64,000 nt of DNA from positions 1 to 64,000 of the forward strand of contig NZ_JACYTN010000017.1 of assembly GCF_014841135.1 (NCBI RefSeq), read 5' to 3'. This document shows, one piece after another, positions 52,398-61,523 of the stretch (positions are counted from its first letter, which is position 1; every line of letters starts with the position of its first letter). The notes under the pieces were generated by a model. The model was not told where the DNA came from. It did not search any database and saw only the letters and a program-made list of their open reading frames with translations. A program made the translations under genes and the position numbers. The stretch comes from Paenibacillus arenosi. GTDB lineage: Bacteria; Bacillota; Bacilli; Paenibacillales; Paenibacillaceae.

Positions 52398-53603
52398 ATG
52401 CGTCGATTGAAGCAAGATTGGGTCGTAGCACTCCCAGACAAGCAACTGGTAGAACGGCTTATCGATTATTGGAAGCATAGCAAATATAGTGAAGTATTGC
52501 AGTTGCGAGTATTTTCTCAGTGGGACACACTTTGGCAGTATGTGAAGCTTCAGCCAGAGTGCAGATTGTTTGTTGTTGATGTCGATTGGCTTAATCAATT
52601 GGAAGCTGATGAAGAAACTACGCACATTTTATCCAAGCTAAATATATTCGTTTTGACGGATGATCCTGTATCGATTCAACGTGCGGGAGTTGCGACAGCG
52701 ACGCCTTATCAACCGCTCGATAAACTGTTTGAGCAGGGGCTGCGTCAAGGATCGACGGTATATGAAGGTGGTGCACGATATAGTAGCGACGGCGAGGATA
52801 GCACTCAAGGGCAACGCAACACGTACGGGGGTACTTGCAAAGTTGTGACGGTTTGCTCTAGCGGTGGAGGAATTGGTAAGACGACATTAGCGTTTCAGAT
52901 TGCTCATTATGCAGCGGAACTTGGCAAGAAAGTGTTTTATTGGAGCTTATCAGCCCATGCGGAATGGGACTTGTTTACGCTCCCCTCAGACAAGAGTTCT
53001 ATTTTTCCTACTAATGGTTTTTCCCAGTTGCTTTACTGTTTGCAGCGTATGCGTACATCAGATTTGGATCCGTCTATCTATACCGTTTCAATTCCCATTC
53101 TGCGGGCGGATACATTTGAAGCTAATATTCCACAGGCTGAGTGGGATGCATTGACAGGTGAGCGTATTGCGCAGGTCATTGATTGGCTCAAGAGTTCGAA
53201 GCGATACGACGTTATTGTGTTGGATGTAGATGCGAATGTAACTCGCAATAAAGCAGCCATACAGAATAGTGATCAACTGCTGTGGGTTGTTGTGGACGAT
53301 ATGGTGCAGATGAACAAGATGGAACGTTGCTTTAATGACTGGCAATCAGAATCTCCTTCTTGTTATGAGCAATTGCTCATGAAGGGTAAGATCATCGTTA
53401 ATCGTTATATGGGTGTGATGCTTAATCGTTGGCAACGAAATGACCTTTCAGTTGACTGCTATTTGCCTTACATTCCGCAGTGGAAACAGCTTCATCGTCA
53501 TGAGCAGTGGTTCAGTTCAGCTGTGTATCAAGCTGCATTGGAAGAAATGATTCAAACCCATCTGCCTTGGCTCTCTAGGCGCGAATGGATGAATGCTATA
53601 TGA
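52398..53603 (+). CDS. TadZ/CpaE-like pilus assembly ATPase
   Basis: This 401-residue protein follows AAGGAGAGG. Residues 1-130 are a degenerate receiver-like domain (CRLFVVDVDWLNQLE). From about 150 it is a MinD/ParA-type ATPase: CSSGGGIGKTT (deviant Walker A near 154) and YDVIVLDVDANV (Walker B-like). CpaE-type proteins place the Tad machinery in the cell. It is the first gene of the pilus operon and overlaps tadA by four bases. Confidence 0.87.
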   Translation: MRRLKQDWVVALPDKQLVERLIDYWKHSKYSEVLQLRVFSQWDTLWQYVKLQPECRLFVVDVDWLNQLEADEETTHILSKLNIFVLTDDPVSIQRAGVATATPYQPLDKLFEQGLRQGSTVYEGGARYSSDGEDSTQGQRNTYGGTCKVVTVCSSGGGIGKTTLAFQIAHYAAELGKKVFYWSLSAHAEWDLFTLPSDKSSIFPTNGFSQLLYCLQRMRTSDLDPSIYTVSIPILRADTFEANIPQAEWDALTGERIAQVIDWLKSSKRYDVIVLDVDANVTRNKAAIQNSDQLLWVVVDDMVQMNKMERCFNDWQSESPSCYEQLLMKGKIIVNRYMGVMLNRWQRNDLSVDCYLPYIPQWKQLHRHEQWFSSAVYQAALEEMIQTHLPWLSRREWMNAI

Positions 53604-54937
53604 GTCGTCTCTCCTTTCCTTTTCGGTCTAAGCGTGATGAGCACCATGAGGCAGCAGAAATGACTCATATACAAGTGGGATATGAACAAACTGGAGAGCT
53701 TCGTGATACGGAGCATTTATATGCTAACGTTCGTGAACGGGTTAGAGAGCAGATGGAATGGGATGAGGAACTCGAAGATGAACAATTACAGGTTCGAATC
53801 GAGCAGGTTCTTTTTACACTTCCTGAAATGAAGCGACTGACTTCTCAAGAGATGCATTCGATTGTAATGCGTGTTTTTCATAGCTTCCGGGGGCTAGATG
53901 CGTTGCAGCCGTTAGTGGATGATCCCTCAGTTACAGAAATTATGATTAACGGTCATCAGGAAATATTTATTGAGCGGGATGGAAGAATGGAACAGTTGGA
54001 GATGAAGTTTGAGAACCGAGAGAAGCTTGAAGACATTATTCAAGCGATCGTATCTCAAGTGAATCGTGTCGTAAATGAATCTTCACCGATTGTAGACGCA
54101 CGGCTATCGGATGGTTCACGGGTGCATGTTGTGCTCCCTCCGATAGCACTCAAAGGCCCAACTGTGACGATTCGTAAATTTCCTACTCAACCTATGACGA
54201 TGGATGATTTAGTACAGCGGGGTGCCATTACAGTAGAAGCGTCAGAGCTCTTGAAGACACTCATTCAGGCGAAATATAACATTTTTATTAGCGGAGGAAC
54301 GGGTTCGGGCAAGACAACATTTTTAAATGCATTGTCGCAATATATTCCCTCTAGTGAGCGAGTTATTACCATCGAAGATGCTGCAGAGTTGCAAATTATA
54401 ACGGTGCCGAATCTAGTTGGCTTGGAGACGCGGAATGCCAATACCGAGGGAAAAGGTGCCATTCCGATGCGAGATCTGATTCGAGCATCACTTCGGATGC
54501 GACCCAATCGAGTTGTGGTCGGAGAGGTCCGTGGCGCTGAAGCTCTTGATATGCTGCAGGCTATGAATACTGGGCACGATGGGAGCTTATCAACTGGCCA
54601 TGCGAACAGTGCGCGCGACATGATGAGCCGCTTGGAAACGATGGTACTAAGTGGGGCGAGCCTTCCTTTGCCTGTTATACGACAGCAAATTGCGTCCGCT
54701 CTTGATATTATCGTCCATCTAGCCCGTATTCGAGATGGATCGCGCAAAGTGCTGGAGATTGCGGAGGTGAGTGGTATGGAAGGAGGTGAGATTGTGCTCT
54801 TTCCTCTGTACACATTTGATGAGGAAGGCGAAGTAGATGGGGTTGTGCATGGAAGATTAACATGCAAAGGTTCTTTGCAAGAACGCTGGAAGCTGCAAAT
54901 GGCCGGACTACGTTGCCCTAATGAGGAGGGGGGATGA
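53600..54937 (+). CDS. tadA: Tad pilus secretion ATPase
   Basis: This 445-residue protein starts at ATG 53600 (ATGA overlap); an in-frame ATG at 53585 is possible. Type II/IV secretion ATPase motifs: VTEIMINGHQEIFIERDGR, Walker A SGGTGSGKTT near 233, Asp box ITIEDAAELQI, Walker B RPNRVVVGEVRGAEALDML and His box GHDGSLSTGHANSARDMM. It is the CpaF/TadA motor that drives pilin assembly. It overlaps tadB by four bases. Confidence 0.95.
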   Translation: MSRLSFPFRSKRDEHHEAAEMTHIQVGYEQTGELRDTEHLYANVRERVREQMEWDEELEDEQLQVRIEQVLFTLPEMKRLTSQEMHSIVMRVFHSFRGLDALQPLVDDPSVTEIMINGHQEIFIERDGRMEQLEMKFENREKLEDIIQAIVSQVNRVVNESSPIVDARLSDGSRVHVVLPPIALKGPTVTIRKFPTQPMTMDDLVQRGAITVEASELLKTLIQAKYNIFISGGTGSGKTTFLNALSQYIPSSERVITIEDAAELQIITVPNLVGLETRNANTEGKGAIPMRDLIRASLRMRPNRVVVGEVRGAEALDMLQAMNTGHDGSLSTGHANSARDMMSRLETMVLSGASLPLPVIRQQIASALDIIVHLARIRDGSRKVLEIAEVSGMEGGEIVLFPLYTFDEEGEVDGVVHGRLTCKGSLQERWKLQMAGLRCPNEEGG

Positions 54938-55731
54938 TGCAAAGTGAACCTAACAAACGTTTTTCTATGAACAAATCCAAGGAGCAGGGCTTGCCAGATT
55001 ACACGGTATATCAACAGTCTGTTGGAGAATATGTTTTTGGATTAGTGATAGGTATAAGCTGTATGTCATTTGTGGGTTATTTATTTTATCAGCATTTCAT
55101 AGGGGTCATTATTTTTGGTGCGCTTGGCTTATATTATCCGCGAATACGAGGTCGTGGACTGATAGAGCGCCGTCGGGCACAATTGACACTTCAGTTTAAA
55201 CAGGCGCTTCATTCTATATCTTCTTCATTGTCTGCGGGAAGATCAATTGAAAATGCTCTTAAAGAAGCATCACATGATTTAAAGATGCTGTATCCTGGTG
55301 TCGAAGTTGATATGATGCGGGAACTCCGCATTATACGAGCCAGGATGGAAAACGGAGTTCCTATGGAAAAGGCCATGATGGATTTTAGTCAACGTGCTAA
55401 TCAAGATGATATCTCGAATTTTGTTGATGTTATCGTAACTTGCAAACGATTGGGCGGTGACCTTGTAGAAGTTGTACGAAGAACATCTACCGTTATAAGC
55501 GAGAAGATGGATATTGTACAAGAAATTGAGGTGCTTATAGCCCAGAAACGGCTGGAAATGAAAGCGATGATGGTGGCACCCTTTTTCTTTATTGGATTTA
55601 TTAACTTTAGCTCACCAGATTTTATGGCTCCTTTATATGAAGGCGGTGGGAGAATTCTTGCAACGGTCTCATTAGCTTTGCTCTTTATAGGAATATGGCT
55701 TCTAAAGAAAATGATGAACATTCGAGTATAA
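54934..55731 (+). CDS. tadB: Tad inner-membrane platform protein TadB-like
   Basis: This 265-residue protein follows GAGGAGGGGGG and overlaps tadA. It has an N-terminal pair of hydrophobic segments (about 30-70), a T2SSF domain with LTLQFKQALHSISSSLSAGRSIENALKEA and DDISNFVDVIVTCKRLGGDLVEVVR, and two C-terminal membrane helices. With TadC it forms the platform over the ATPase. Confidence 0.9.
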   Translation: MMQSEPNKRFSMNKSKEQGLPDYTVYQQSVGEYVFGLVIGISCMSFVGYLFYQHFIGVIIFGALGLYYPRIRGRGLIERRRAQLTLQFKQALHSISSSLSAGRSIENALKEASHDLKMLYPGVEVDMMRELRIIRARMENGVPMEKAMMDFSQRANQDDISNFVDVIVTCKRLGGDLVEVVRRTSTVISEKMDIVQEIEVLIAQKRLEMKAMMVAPFFFIGFINFSSPDFMAPLYEGGGRILATVSLALLFIGIWLLKKMMNIRV

Positions 55732-55764
55732 CTCGTTCGTTACCAATTAGGGCGGTGATTGTGG

Positions 55765-56643
55765 ATGTTGGGACAATGGCTATGGTTCGCAGCATTTACT
55801 ATGATGCTGGTCATTTTTATTGCCGGTCACATGCAAGCAAGAGGGAAGCATAACGAAATTATTAGTCAGGTGGATCCTTCGTATAAGCTCACAGCGTGGT
55901 TAGCATTTGCTTTGCATTTGACAGGAAAAATTCAACGAACTTTGGATACGCATCCGATATTTGTCTCTCTTAGACAGGCTGTTTTTCAATTGCACGGTCC
56001 GCAAGCTTTTTATGTTCGATATCGTCTCTTCGTAGGTGAGGTAATGCTAATCGTATATATAGGCACTATGGTAGCGTTGCTGTTGCCTGCAGTAACTGAT
56101 GGTAGTGCCATTAATTTCGTGGGTGCATGGATGTTGACGCTAATTCTTCCGTTGGTGAAGTCAAAGGAACTTATAAACAAGTCTGTACAAAAACAACAAG
56201 ACATACAGATGGAGCTACCTGAGCTTCTTAGCAAATTAAGCTTGCTCGTTCAAGCAGGAGAAACAGTCCAAAAGGCGCTTGCTATATGTGTACATCGTAA
56301 AGGCGAGCACTTGAATCATCCGTTGTACATAGAACTGAATCGCATGTTGAAAGATGTGCAGAATGGTTATTCATTTGCACAGGCACTAGAGCAATTTTCC
56401 AAGCGCTGCGCGGTTCAAGAGGCTGCAATGTTTACGACCACGATTTTGATGAATCAGAAGCGAGGCGGAGCATCGTTCGTATTGGCGATGGAGGATTTGG
56501 GAAGGCAGTTGTGGGACAAGCGTAAGGCAGTTGCGCGCAAAAGGGGAGAAGAGGCATCAACGAAGCTTATATTTCCGATGATGCTGATGTTCCTTGTCGT
56601 GTTAGCGGTTGTCGGTGGACCTGCACTTATGATGATGGGTTAA
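55765..56643 (+). CDS. tadC: Tad inner-membrane platform protein TadC-like
   Basis: This 292-residue protein starts at ATG 55765 after GGCGGTGAT (TTG 55759 is an alternative). It has a T2SSF domain with ELPELLSKLSLLVQAGETVQKALAIC and VQEAAMFTTTILMNQKRGGASFVLAMEDLGRQLWDKR, four membrane helices, and a C-terminal KLIFPMMLMFLVVLAVVGGPAL. It pairs with TadB. Confidence 0.9.
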   Translation: MLGQWLWFAAFTMMLVIFIAGHMQARGKHNEIISQVDPSYKLTAWLAFALHLTGKIQRTLDTHPIFVSLRQAVFQLHGPQAFYVRYRLFVGEVMLIVYIGTMVALLLPAVTDGSAINFVGAWMLTLILPLVKSKELINKSVQKQQDIQMELPELLSKLSLLVQAGETVQKALAICVHRKGEHLNHPLYIELNRMLKDVQNGYSFAQALEQFSKRCAVQEAAMFTTTILMNQKRGGASFVLAMEDLGRQLWDKRKAVARKRGEEASTKLIFPMMLMFLVVLAVVGGPALMMMG

Positions 56644-56688
56644 CTGACAGTATATCTTACCATTTGAACATGAAAAGGAGAGATTTAT

Positions 56689-56880
56689 ATGTTGCAAGCA
56701 ATGAAATTCCAATGGAAACGTTTTTGGAAAGAAGAAGACGGGTTGGGAATGGTGGAGCTAGTCGTTATTATTGCAGTGGTTGTTTTCTTGGCATTGATTT
56801 TTAGAAATCAAATTTCTAGTTTTATTTCGAGCATTATTACAGGAGCTCAAAGCAAGACAACAGATTTAATGGGGAAATGA
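56689..56880 (+). CDS. Flp1-like type IVb pilin
   Basis: This 63-residue protein follows AAAGGAGAG. After a basic leader, EDG-LGMVEL gives a class III cleavage site after Gly with Glu at +5, then one hydrophobic helix (VVIIAVVVFLALIF) and a short polar tail. This is the Flp1-like pilin, the major pilus subunit. The prepilin peptidase is encoded at 60959. Confidence 0.88.
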   Translation: MLQAMKFQWKRFWKEEDGLGMVELVVIIAVVVFLALIFRNQISSFISSIITGAQSKTTDLMGK

Positions 56881-56884
56881 TGGG

Positions 56885-57565
56885 ATGAAGGTATTTAGAA
56901 AATGGCGTTGGCTATCTCGAGAAGATGGGGCAGCTATTATAATAGAGGCGTCGATTGTATTTCCTATCATACTATTGTGCACGTTAATTATGCTATTTCT
57001 AGGGATCATGATTTACCTCAAAGCTATTACTGCACATGGTGCTGTTCTCAGCTCGGAGCGTGCGGGAGTTATATGGAGTAATAGTAACAAACATCCGCTA
57101 ACAGGTGCTTTTCCACAGCACACCTACGATAAATTATATTGGCGGGCACTCGACGACAAGTTAATAGACCGAGTATTTCAAGGAGGCGGCGCTGATAGCG
57201 CCTTCTCCATAGCACTACCGAATACAGGATCTTCTGGTAGCTTGGCTGAGAAGAAGCTAGGATTAAGCGCCGAACATATTCCTAATGCTTACAAAGGGAG
57301 CATGGAATATGGAAATAGCTTAGTAGAACGTACAGTAACAACTTATTTGCAAGAGCCAGTTAAAGATAACGTACTAGAACGTTTGTCAGGAAAAAGCATT
57401 GAGGTTGATGGGACGGCAGTAACAGCGGTTGTTGAACCTGCGGAGTTTATTCGTACTGTGCAATTTGTTAGATATATGCAAGTTAAACTTACAGAAATGA
57501 GTGGGACGCTTGGGGCAACTCCAAGAGAGGCAGGTTCTATGATACAAAGAGCTGCCGCACCATAG
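56885..57565 (+). CDS. TadE-like minor pilin/pseudopilin
   Basis: This 226-residue protein starts five bases after the Flp gene. A leader ending REDG-AAIIIEA precedes a hydrophobic helix (FPIILLCTLIMLFLGIMIYL). The C-terminal 170 residues are soluble and serine-rich. It is a TadE-type protein thought to be processed and built into or at the base of the pilus. Confidence 0.8.
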   Translation: MKVFRKWRWLSREDGAAIIIEASIVFPIILLCTLIMLFLGIMIYLKAITAHGAVLSSERAGVIWSNSNKHPLTGAFPQHTYDKLYWRALDDKLIDRVFQGGGADSAFSIALPNTGSSGSLAEKKLGLSAEHIPNAYKGSMEYGNSLVERTVTTYLQEPVKDNVLERLSGKSIEVDGTAVTAVVEPAEFIRTVQFVRYMQVKLTEMSGTLGATPREAGSMIQRAAAP

Positions 57566-57657
57566 AAGGGAACTATACTTAATTTCAAATGTGAAGGCGT
57601 TCTTGATTATTGATCGGGGTTCTATTTGTTGAACGGGATGAGTAGGGGGCAGTGTTG

Positions 57658-59943
57658 ATGAACGGTACTAATGTGGCGAAACGAGTACGCAAACTTAGCA
57701 TATGGGGAAGACGGTTCTGGAAGCGACAGAAGGGAGCGGTGTCTATTTTTTTAATATTTATCGTTATGGTCGTATTCATGGTCATGACGGTATTTATAGA
57801 CTATGCACGTATTGCAGCAATGGAATGGCGTTCGGAAGTAATTGCTCAATCGGCAGCTCGTTCGGTTATGTCGGCTTTTGATCCTGCTTTGCAGCAGCGT
57901 TATGGGTTGTTTGCGTACGGTGAGACAGAACCTGCGTTGATCGTAGAGGAAGTACTTCGTCAACATGTACCACAGCATTCTCAGAGTTCATTTTCGTGGG
58001 TTCAGCTCGAGGCGGACAGTCATTCCACGGGAGTGACTCGTCCTCTTGGGCAATTAGAAGAGTTTGAGCATCAAATTATGGAGGACATGAAATATAAAGC
58101 TCCAGTTCAGCTCGGATATGAAATATTCGGGAGAATGAAGCCGATGGCGAATGCTATGGGTGAGGCTTCGCAAGTCATGGATCTAATGCAGAAGCTAGAG
58201 AAGATGTACACCAAACGCAATCATTTGTTGGATGAAGTGATTAAAGATCAAAAAGCCGCCCGTATTGCTTTTTCCGATGCGCAGTTAGATACAAAAATTA
58301 TTGATGGGATTCAAGTGTTCTATAACCCTCAGCATATAGCTAGTAATCCAATCGGAACCATCAATACAGCTGCAGATATTGCGATGCAGTATAACGATTA
58401 TGCTACTAAGTATGCATCTGATCAAGCTACTGCGAAAGATAAGGATAAACAGCACCAAAGTGAAATAAAAGAATATGAGAGTGGTTCCCACTCTATAACG
58501 CTTGAACTAAAGCAAATGTCAGAGTACATGAAAAATAGGCATCAGAACTTTGTTAATCGCTCTATTACGAATCTGGAGGAAGCAAAGTCGATTAATAGTC
58601 AGATGAGTACAATTGTACTTCAAGTACGCCTTAATGGACCTCCTCCCGGCTATAGTCAAGTTGGAGGTGCAAATGTTCCTACCCAACAAGGAAGTACTGC
58701 CTCACAGGCAGACGTGCTTAATCAAATAAGACAGTCTGCGGACCAACTTGTAATGAGAGATCAATTCTTTATTGAATATGAACGTGAACTGATTCAACAA
58801 AAGACACTAGTTAGTAATTTGGATGACCGCATTAAAGGCTTCTCTTCTTTAGTGGGGCAATTATTAGGCGGGGCGGGTACTAAGCTTTCACTAGCTCAGT
58901 CGGTGTTTAATATGGCACAGCAATGGAAGAAGTATGATAAAGACTACGTAGCCCTATCTAATTTGGTTGACAAGCGTGCAAAAGAGTTGGCAGAACTTAA
59001 AGCGAAGGACAGTGAAATTGCACGTACCAAAAAAGCGGCGGATCAGAAGATGATGGAAGCAGCCGCTTTATTGTCCAGTTTCACTAACTTGGGTAACCAG
59101 ATGGAAGCGAACAAAGAAGGCTTTACAGATGTTAGAAAGAAAGTTGAGGCCATACGCCAATTCAATGCGTCTGAGGAAATGAAGCAAGCTGGAATTTCTA
59201 AACCTAACAAGGATGCTAGCGAGGCAAGTTCAGAATCTATGAGTTTTATGACCACGCTGTTTAACGGCATGGGTGATGTTTTAGCAAGTAGTAGAGATCG
59301 AATGTATCGCAATGAGTATGCGTTTTTGTATTTTACTTCCTATGATCCTACCAAACTGCAGTCGATTATGACTTCAGGAGTGAATATACCGAATAGCGTT
59401 GTCGAATCATTAGGCGTTCATAATCAAGAGTTGGAGTATATTCTATATGGATTAGATCATCATTTTAGTAATATTGCAGCTGCCTATGGTGAGATATTTG
59501 CTACTCGATTAGCTATTCGAACGATGGAGGGATTCGTGGAGAATAGACATCTTGTTCATCCACTGCTCATTACTGCCGCAGCTATCCTGTATGGGGTTAC
59601 ACAAGCTATCTTAGACATGCAATTACTAGTGACAGTAAACCAAATCCCACTATCTAAATATACACCGAATATAAAGCTTACTTATTCGGATCATTTACGG
59701 ATCTTTATGATGGTACATGGAGATCGAGAGGATATGCTTCAGCGTATGTTGGGGCTTATTCACTACAACACAGGTACAAATCCTACAACAAGCGGAACTT
59801 ATGCAGAGACTCAATTGAGGACGAAGATGAAATTATGGTTTTTGCCAGGGCTGATGAAGCTTCTGGGGCACAGTGGGATGTTAGGAGGACAGATTGTTAA
59901 TGGAAAGTACGAGAGCAGTAAAACATCTGTATTTTCTTATTAG
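57658..59943 (+). CDS. TadG-like large pilus-assembly protein
   Basis: This 761-residue protein starts at ATG 57658 after TAGGGGG. Residues 25-50 (KGAVSIFLIFIVMVVFMVMTVFIDYARI) form the TadG/TadE-like N-terminal helix. The long rest is largely coiled coil with many Lys, Glu and Gln residues (about 170-530), unusual length for the family, and there is no von Willebrand-type motif that I can see. It ends overlapping the next gene by 44 bases. It probably spans from membrane to cell wall. Confidence 0.75.
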   Translation: MNGTNVAKRVRKLSIWGRRFWKRQKGAVSIFLIFIVMVVFMVMTVFIDYARIAAMEWRSEVIAQSAARSVMSAFDPALQQRYGLFAYGETEPALIVEEVLRQHVPQHSQSSFSWVQLEADSHSTGVTRPLGQLEEFEHQIMEDMKYKAPVQLGYEIFGRMKPMANAMGEASQVMDLMQKLEKMYTKRNHLLDEVIKDQKAARIAFSDAQLDTKIIDGIQVFYNPQHIASNPIGTINTAADIAMQYNDYATKYASDQATAKDKDKQHQSEIKEYESGSHSITLELKQMSEYMKNRHQNFVNRSITNLEEAKSINSQMSTIVLQVRLNGPPPGYSQVGGANVPTQQGSTASQADVLNQIRQSADQLVMRDQFFIEYERELIQQKTLVSNLDDRIKGFSSLVGQLLGGAGTKLSLAQSVFNMAQQWKKYDKDYVALSNLVDKRAKELAELKAKDSEIARTKKAADQKMMEAAALLSSFTNLGNQMEANKEGFTDVRKKVEAIRQFNASEEMKQAGISKPNKDASEASSESMSFMTTLFNGMGDVLASSRDRMYRNEYAFLYFTSYDPTKLQSIMTSGVNIPNSVVESLGVHNQELEYILYGLDHHFSNIAAAYGEIFATRLAIRTMEGFVENRHLVHPLLITAAAILYGVTQAILDMQLLVTVNQIPLSKYTPNIKLTYSDHLRIFMMVHGDREDMLQRMLGLIHYNTGTNPTTSGTYAETQLRTKMKLWFLPGLMKLLGHSGMLGGQIVNGKYESSKTSVFSY

Positions 59944-60946
59944 ACATCGACTACAAGTACGACCCCTTTACCCCAAACAACGTCTATTATTACGTAATAA
60001 TGAGAATGGTAGCATTATTGTTGAAGCGGCGTTGCTACTACCAATGGTACTGCTGTTATTTCTGTTCTTTATTTATATGATACAGGCTGCTGTTATATCT
60101 ACCGCGTTGCAGTCCGCAGCAACGAATAGTGTAAAGCAGGTAGCGACACATATGTATCCGGTAGCATTAGCAGCGGAAGCGATTCCGCCTGTGTGGGAGA
60201 CGGGGCCAATCGGGAGAATCATGTCTAAACCTCCAATTGCTAATGCTCAGCTTCTCATCACTGAATTTGTAAATACATTTGGAGTATCACTGCCAGAGCC
60301 CGTATCCAGTTGGGTGGTCTCTGGCAAGGATTGGGTAGGTAATCAGGTTCATTCCCTTGGCGAACAATTACAAGCGCCTGCTGGTCAAGCTATATTTCAA
60401 CCGCTCTTGGCGAGATACGGTATACAACATGTACTAGTAGCTGACCGAATACGAGTAACGCATTTGAAGCTCCCTGATCTCAAAGGAAAGCAGTCTCCCT
60501 TTATTTCGCTGCAAATTGAATATGATCTGCCAATGAGGGTGCCTTTCACGATGGAGAAAGTGACGTTAACGGCACGAGCGTCTGAGCGAGTATGGGTTGG
60601 GGATGGACCTCCTCCAAATTCAAATAACGGACAAGCGGGATCATCCAAAGATAAGCCGCCGCCTCAATTAGGAACGTTATCACCTCAGCCACTTCACCCA
60701 GGAGGGAAAGCAAGTCTAAATGCCAAAGTTGAACCAAATGAACGGGTAGAGCTTGTTGTCTATTGGAAAAGCGGGAAGAGCGAGGCAAAGCATGTTGGCT
60801 GGGCTGAAGCTGATGCCAACGGCAATATTAGTTGGACTTGGCATATATCAGGGAATACACAGCCGGGTACTTGGAAGCTGGAAGTACGGACGGCTGATGG
60901 TCGTTCTAGCACGATGATGTTCGACGTCGAGAAAAAAATGAAGTGA
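59900..60946 (+). CDS. TadE-like protein with C-terminal beta domain
   Basis: This 348-residue protein starts at ATG 59900, ten bases after GGAGGA; TTG 59894 is the alternative. ENGSIIVEAALLLPMVLLLFLFFIYM (about 37-62) is the TadE N-terminal helix with a Gly and Glu arrangement. A Pro-rich linker (near 235) leads to an Ig-like C-terminal domain with VELVVYWKSGKSEAKHVGW, ending in WKLEVRTADGRSSTMMFDV. This extra domain might bind surface material. Confidence 0.75.
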   Translation: MESTRAVKHLYFLIRHRLQVRPLYPKQRLLLRNNENGSIIVEAALLLPMVLLLFLFFIYMIQAAVISTALQSAATNSVKQVATHMYPVALAAEAIPPVWETGPIGRIMSKPPIANAQLLITEFVNTFGVSLPEPVSSWVVSGKDWVGNQVHSLGEQLQAPAGQAIFQPLLARYGIQHVLVADRIRVTHLKLPDLKGKQSPFISLQIEYDLPMRVPFTMEKVTLTARASERVWVGDGPPPNSNNGQAGSSKDKPPPQLGTLSPQPLHPGGKASLNAKVEPNERVELVVYWKSGKSEAKHVGWAEADANGNISWTWHISGNTQPGTWKLEVRTADGRSSTMMFDVEKKMK

Positions 60947-60958
60947 GGTGCTGGGCAT

Positions 60959-61471
60959 TTGAATGGTGCTGATCTGATAGGGGCTTTTTTAGTAGCTTTT
61001 GCTTGTGTAACAGATGTTCGGAAGCGAATCATACCGAATTATCTCACAGTAACTGCTGTTGTTAGTGCCTTACTGTTCCACTCCATCATGACTGGAATGG
61101 AAGGATTACTATTTGTGTTTAAGGGCATTATGATTGGCTTTATTCCTTTATTTCTGTTATATGTGATGCGGACAGTTGGAGCAGGCGACGTGAAGTTTTT
61201 TGCTGCACTGGGCGCATGGATGGGAGGGGGATTCATCTGGGATACTTTTATGCTCTCGATCATATACGGCGGGTTAATTGCGCTAGCGATTCTCCTATAT
61301 CAATATCGTACATTAGGCAAAAGGTTGCTGCGATCCTTGCTGTTGTTCATCGGATTGAAGTCATTAGAGCCGATTAAGGATGTCATTCGTCAACCAGCTA
61401 CATTTCCATTTATGATCGCGGTCGCTCCGGCAGCTGTAACGGCATATTCATTTTCTTTGTATGTTGTGTAA
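60959..61471 (+). CDS. Prepilin peptidase, A24 family
   Basis: This 170-residue protein starts at TTG 60959, eight bases after GAGGTG. It has five to six membrane helices. The catalytic Asp sites are in CVTDVRKRIIPNYLT (near 21-25) and VGAGDVKFFAALGAW (GxGD, near 74-88). It lacks the methylase zinc domain, as TadV/CpaA enzymes do. It cleaves the Flp and TadE leaders of this operon. Confidence 0.93.
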   Translation: MNGADLIGAFLVAFACVTDVRKRIIPNYLTVTAVVSALLFHSIMTGMEGLLFVFKGIMIGFIPLFLLYVMRTVGAGDVKFFAALGAWMGGGFIWDTFMLSIIYGGLIALAILLYQYRTLGKRLLRSLLLFIGLKSLEPIKDVIRQPATFPFMIAVAPAAVTAYSFSLYVV

Positions 61472-61523
61472 CAGTCGATGCATGGTTTGAGGGGCAAGTT
61501 GAGAGCGAGAAAGGAGTTCTACT

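Noticed and set aside
54265-55014. 249-codon minus-strand frame opposite tadA.
   Set aside because: It is a shadow of tadA, which carries full secretion ATPase motifs.
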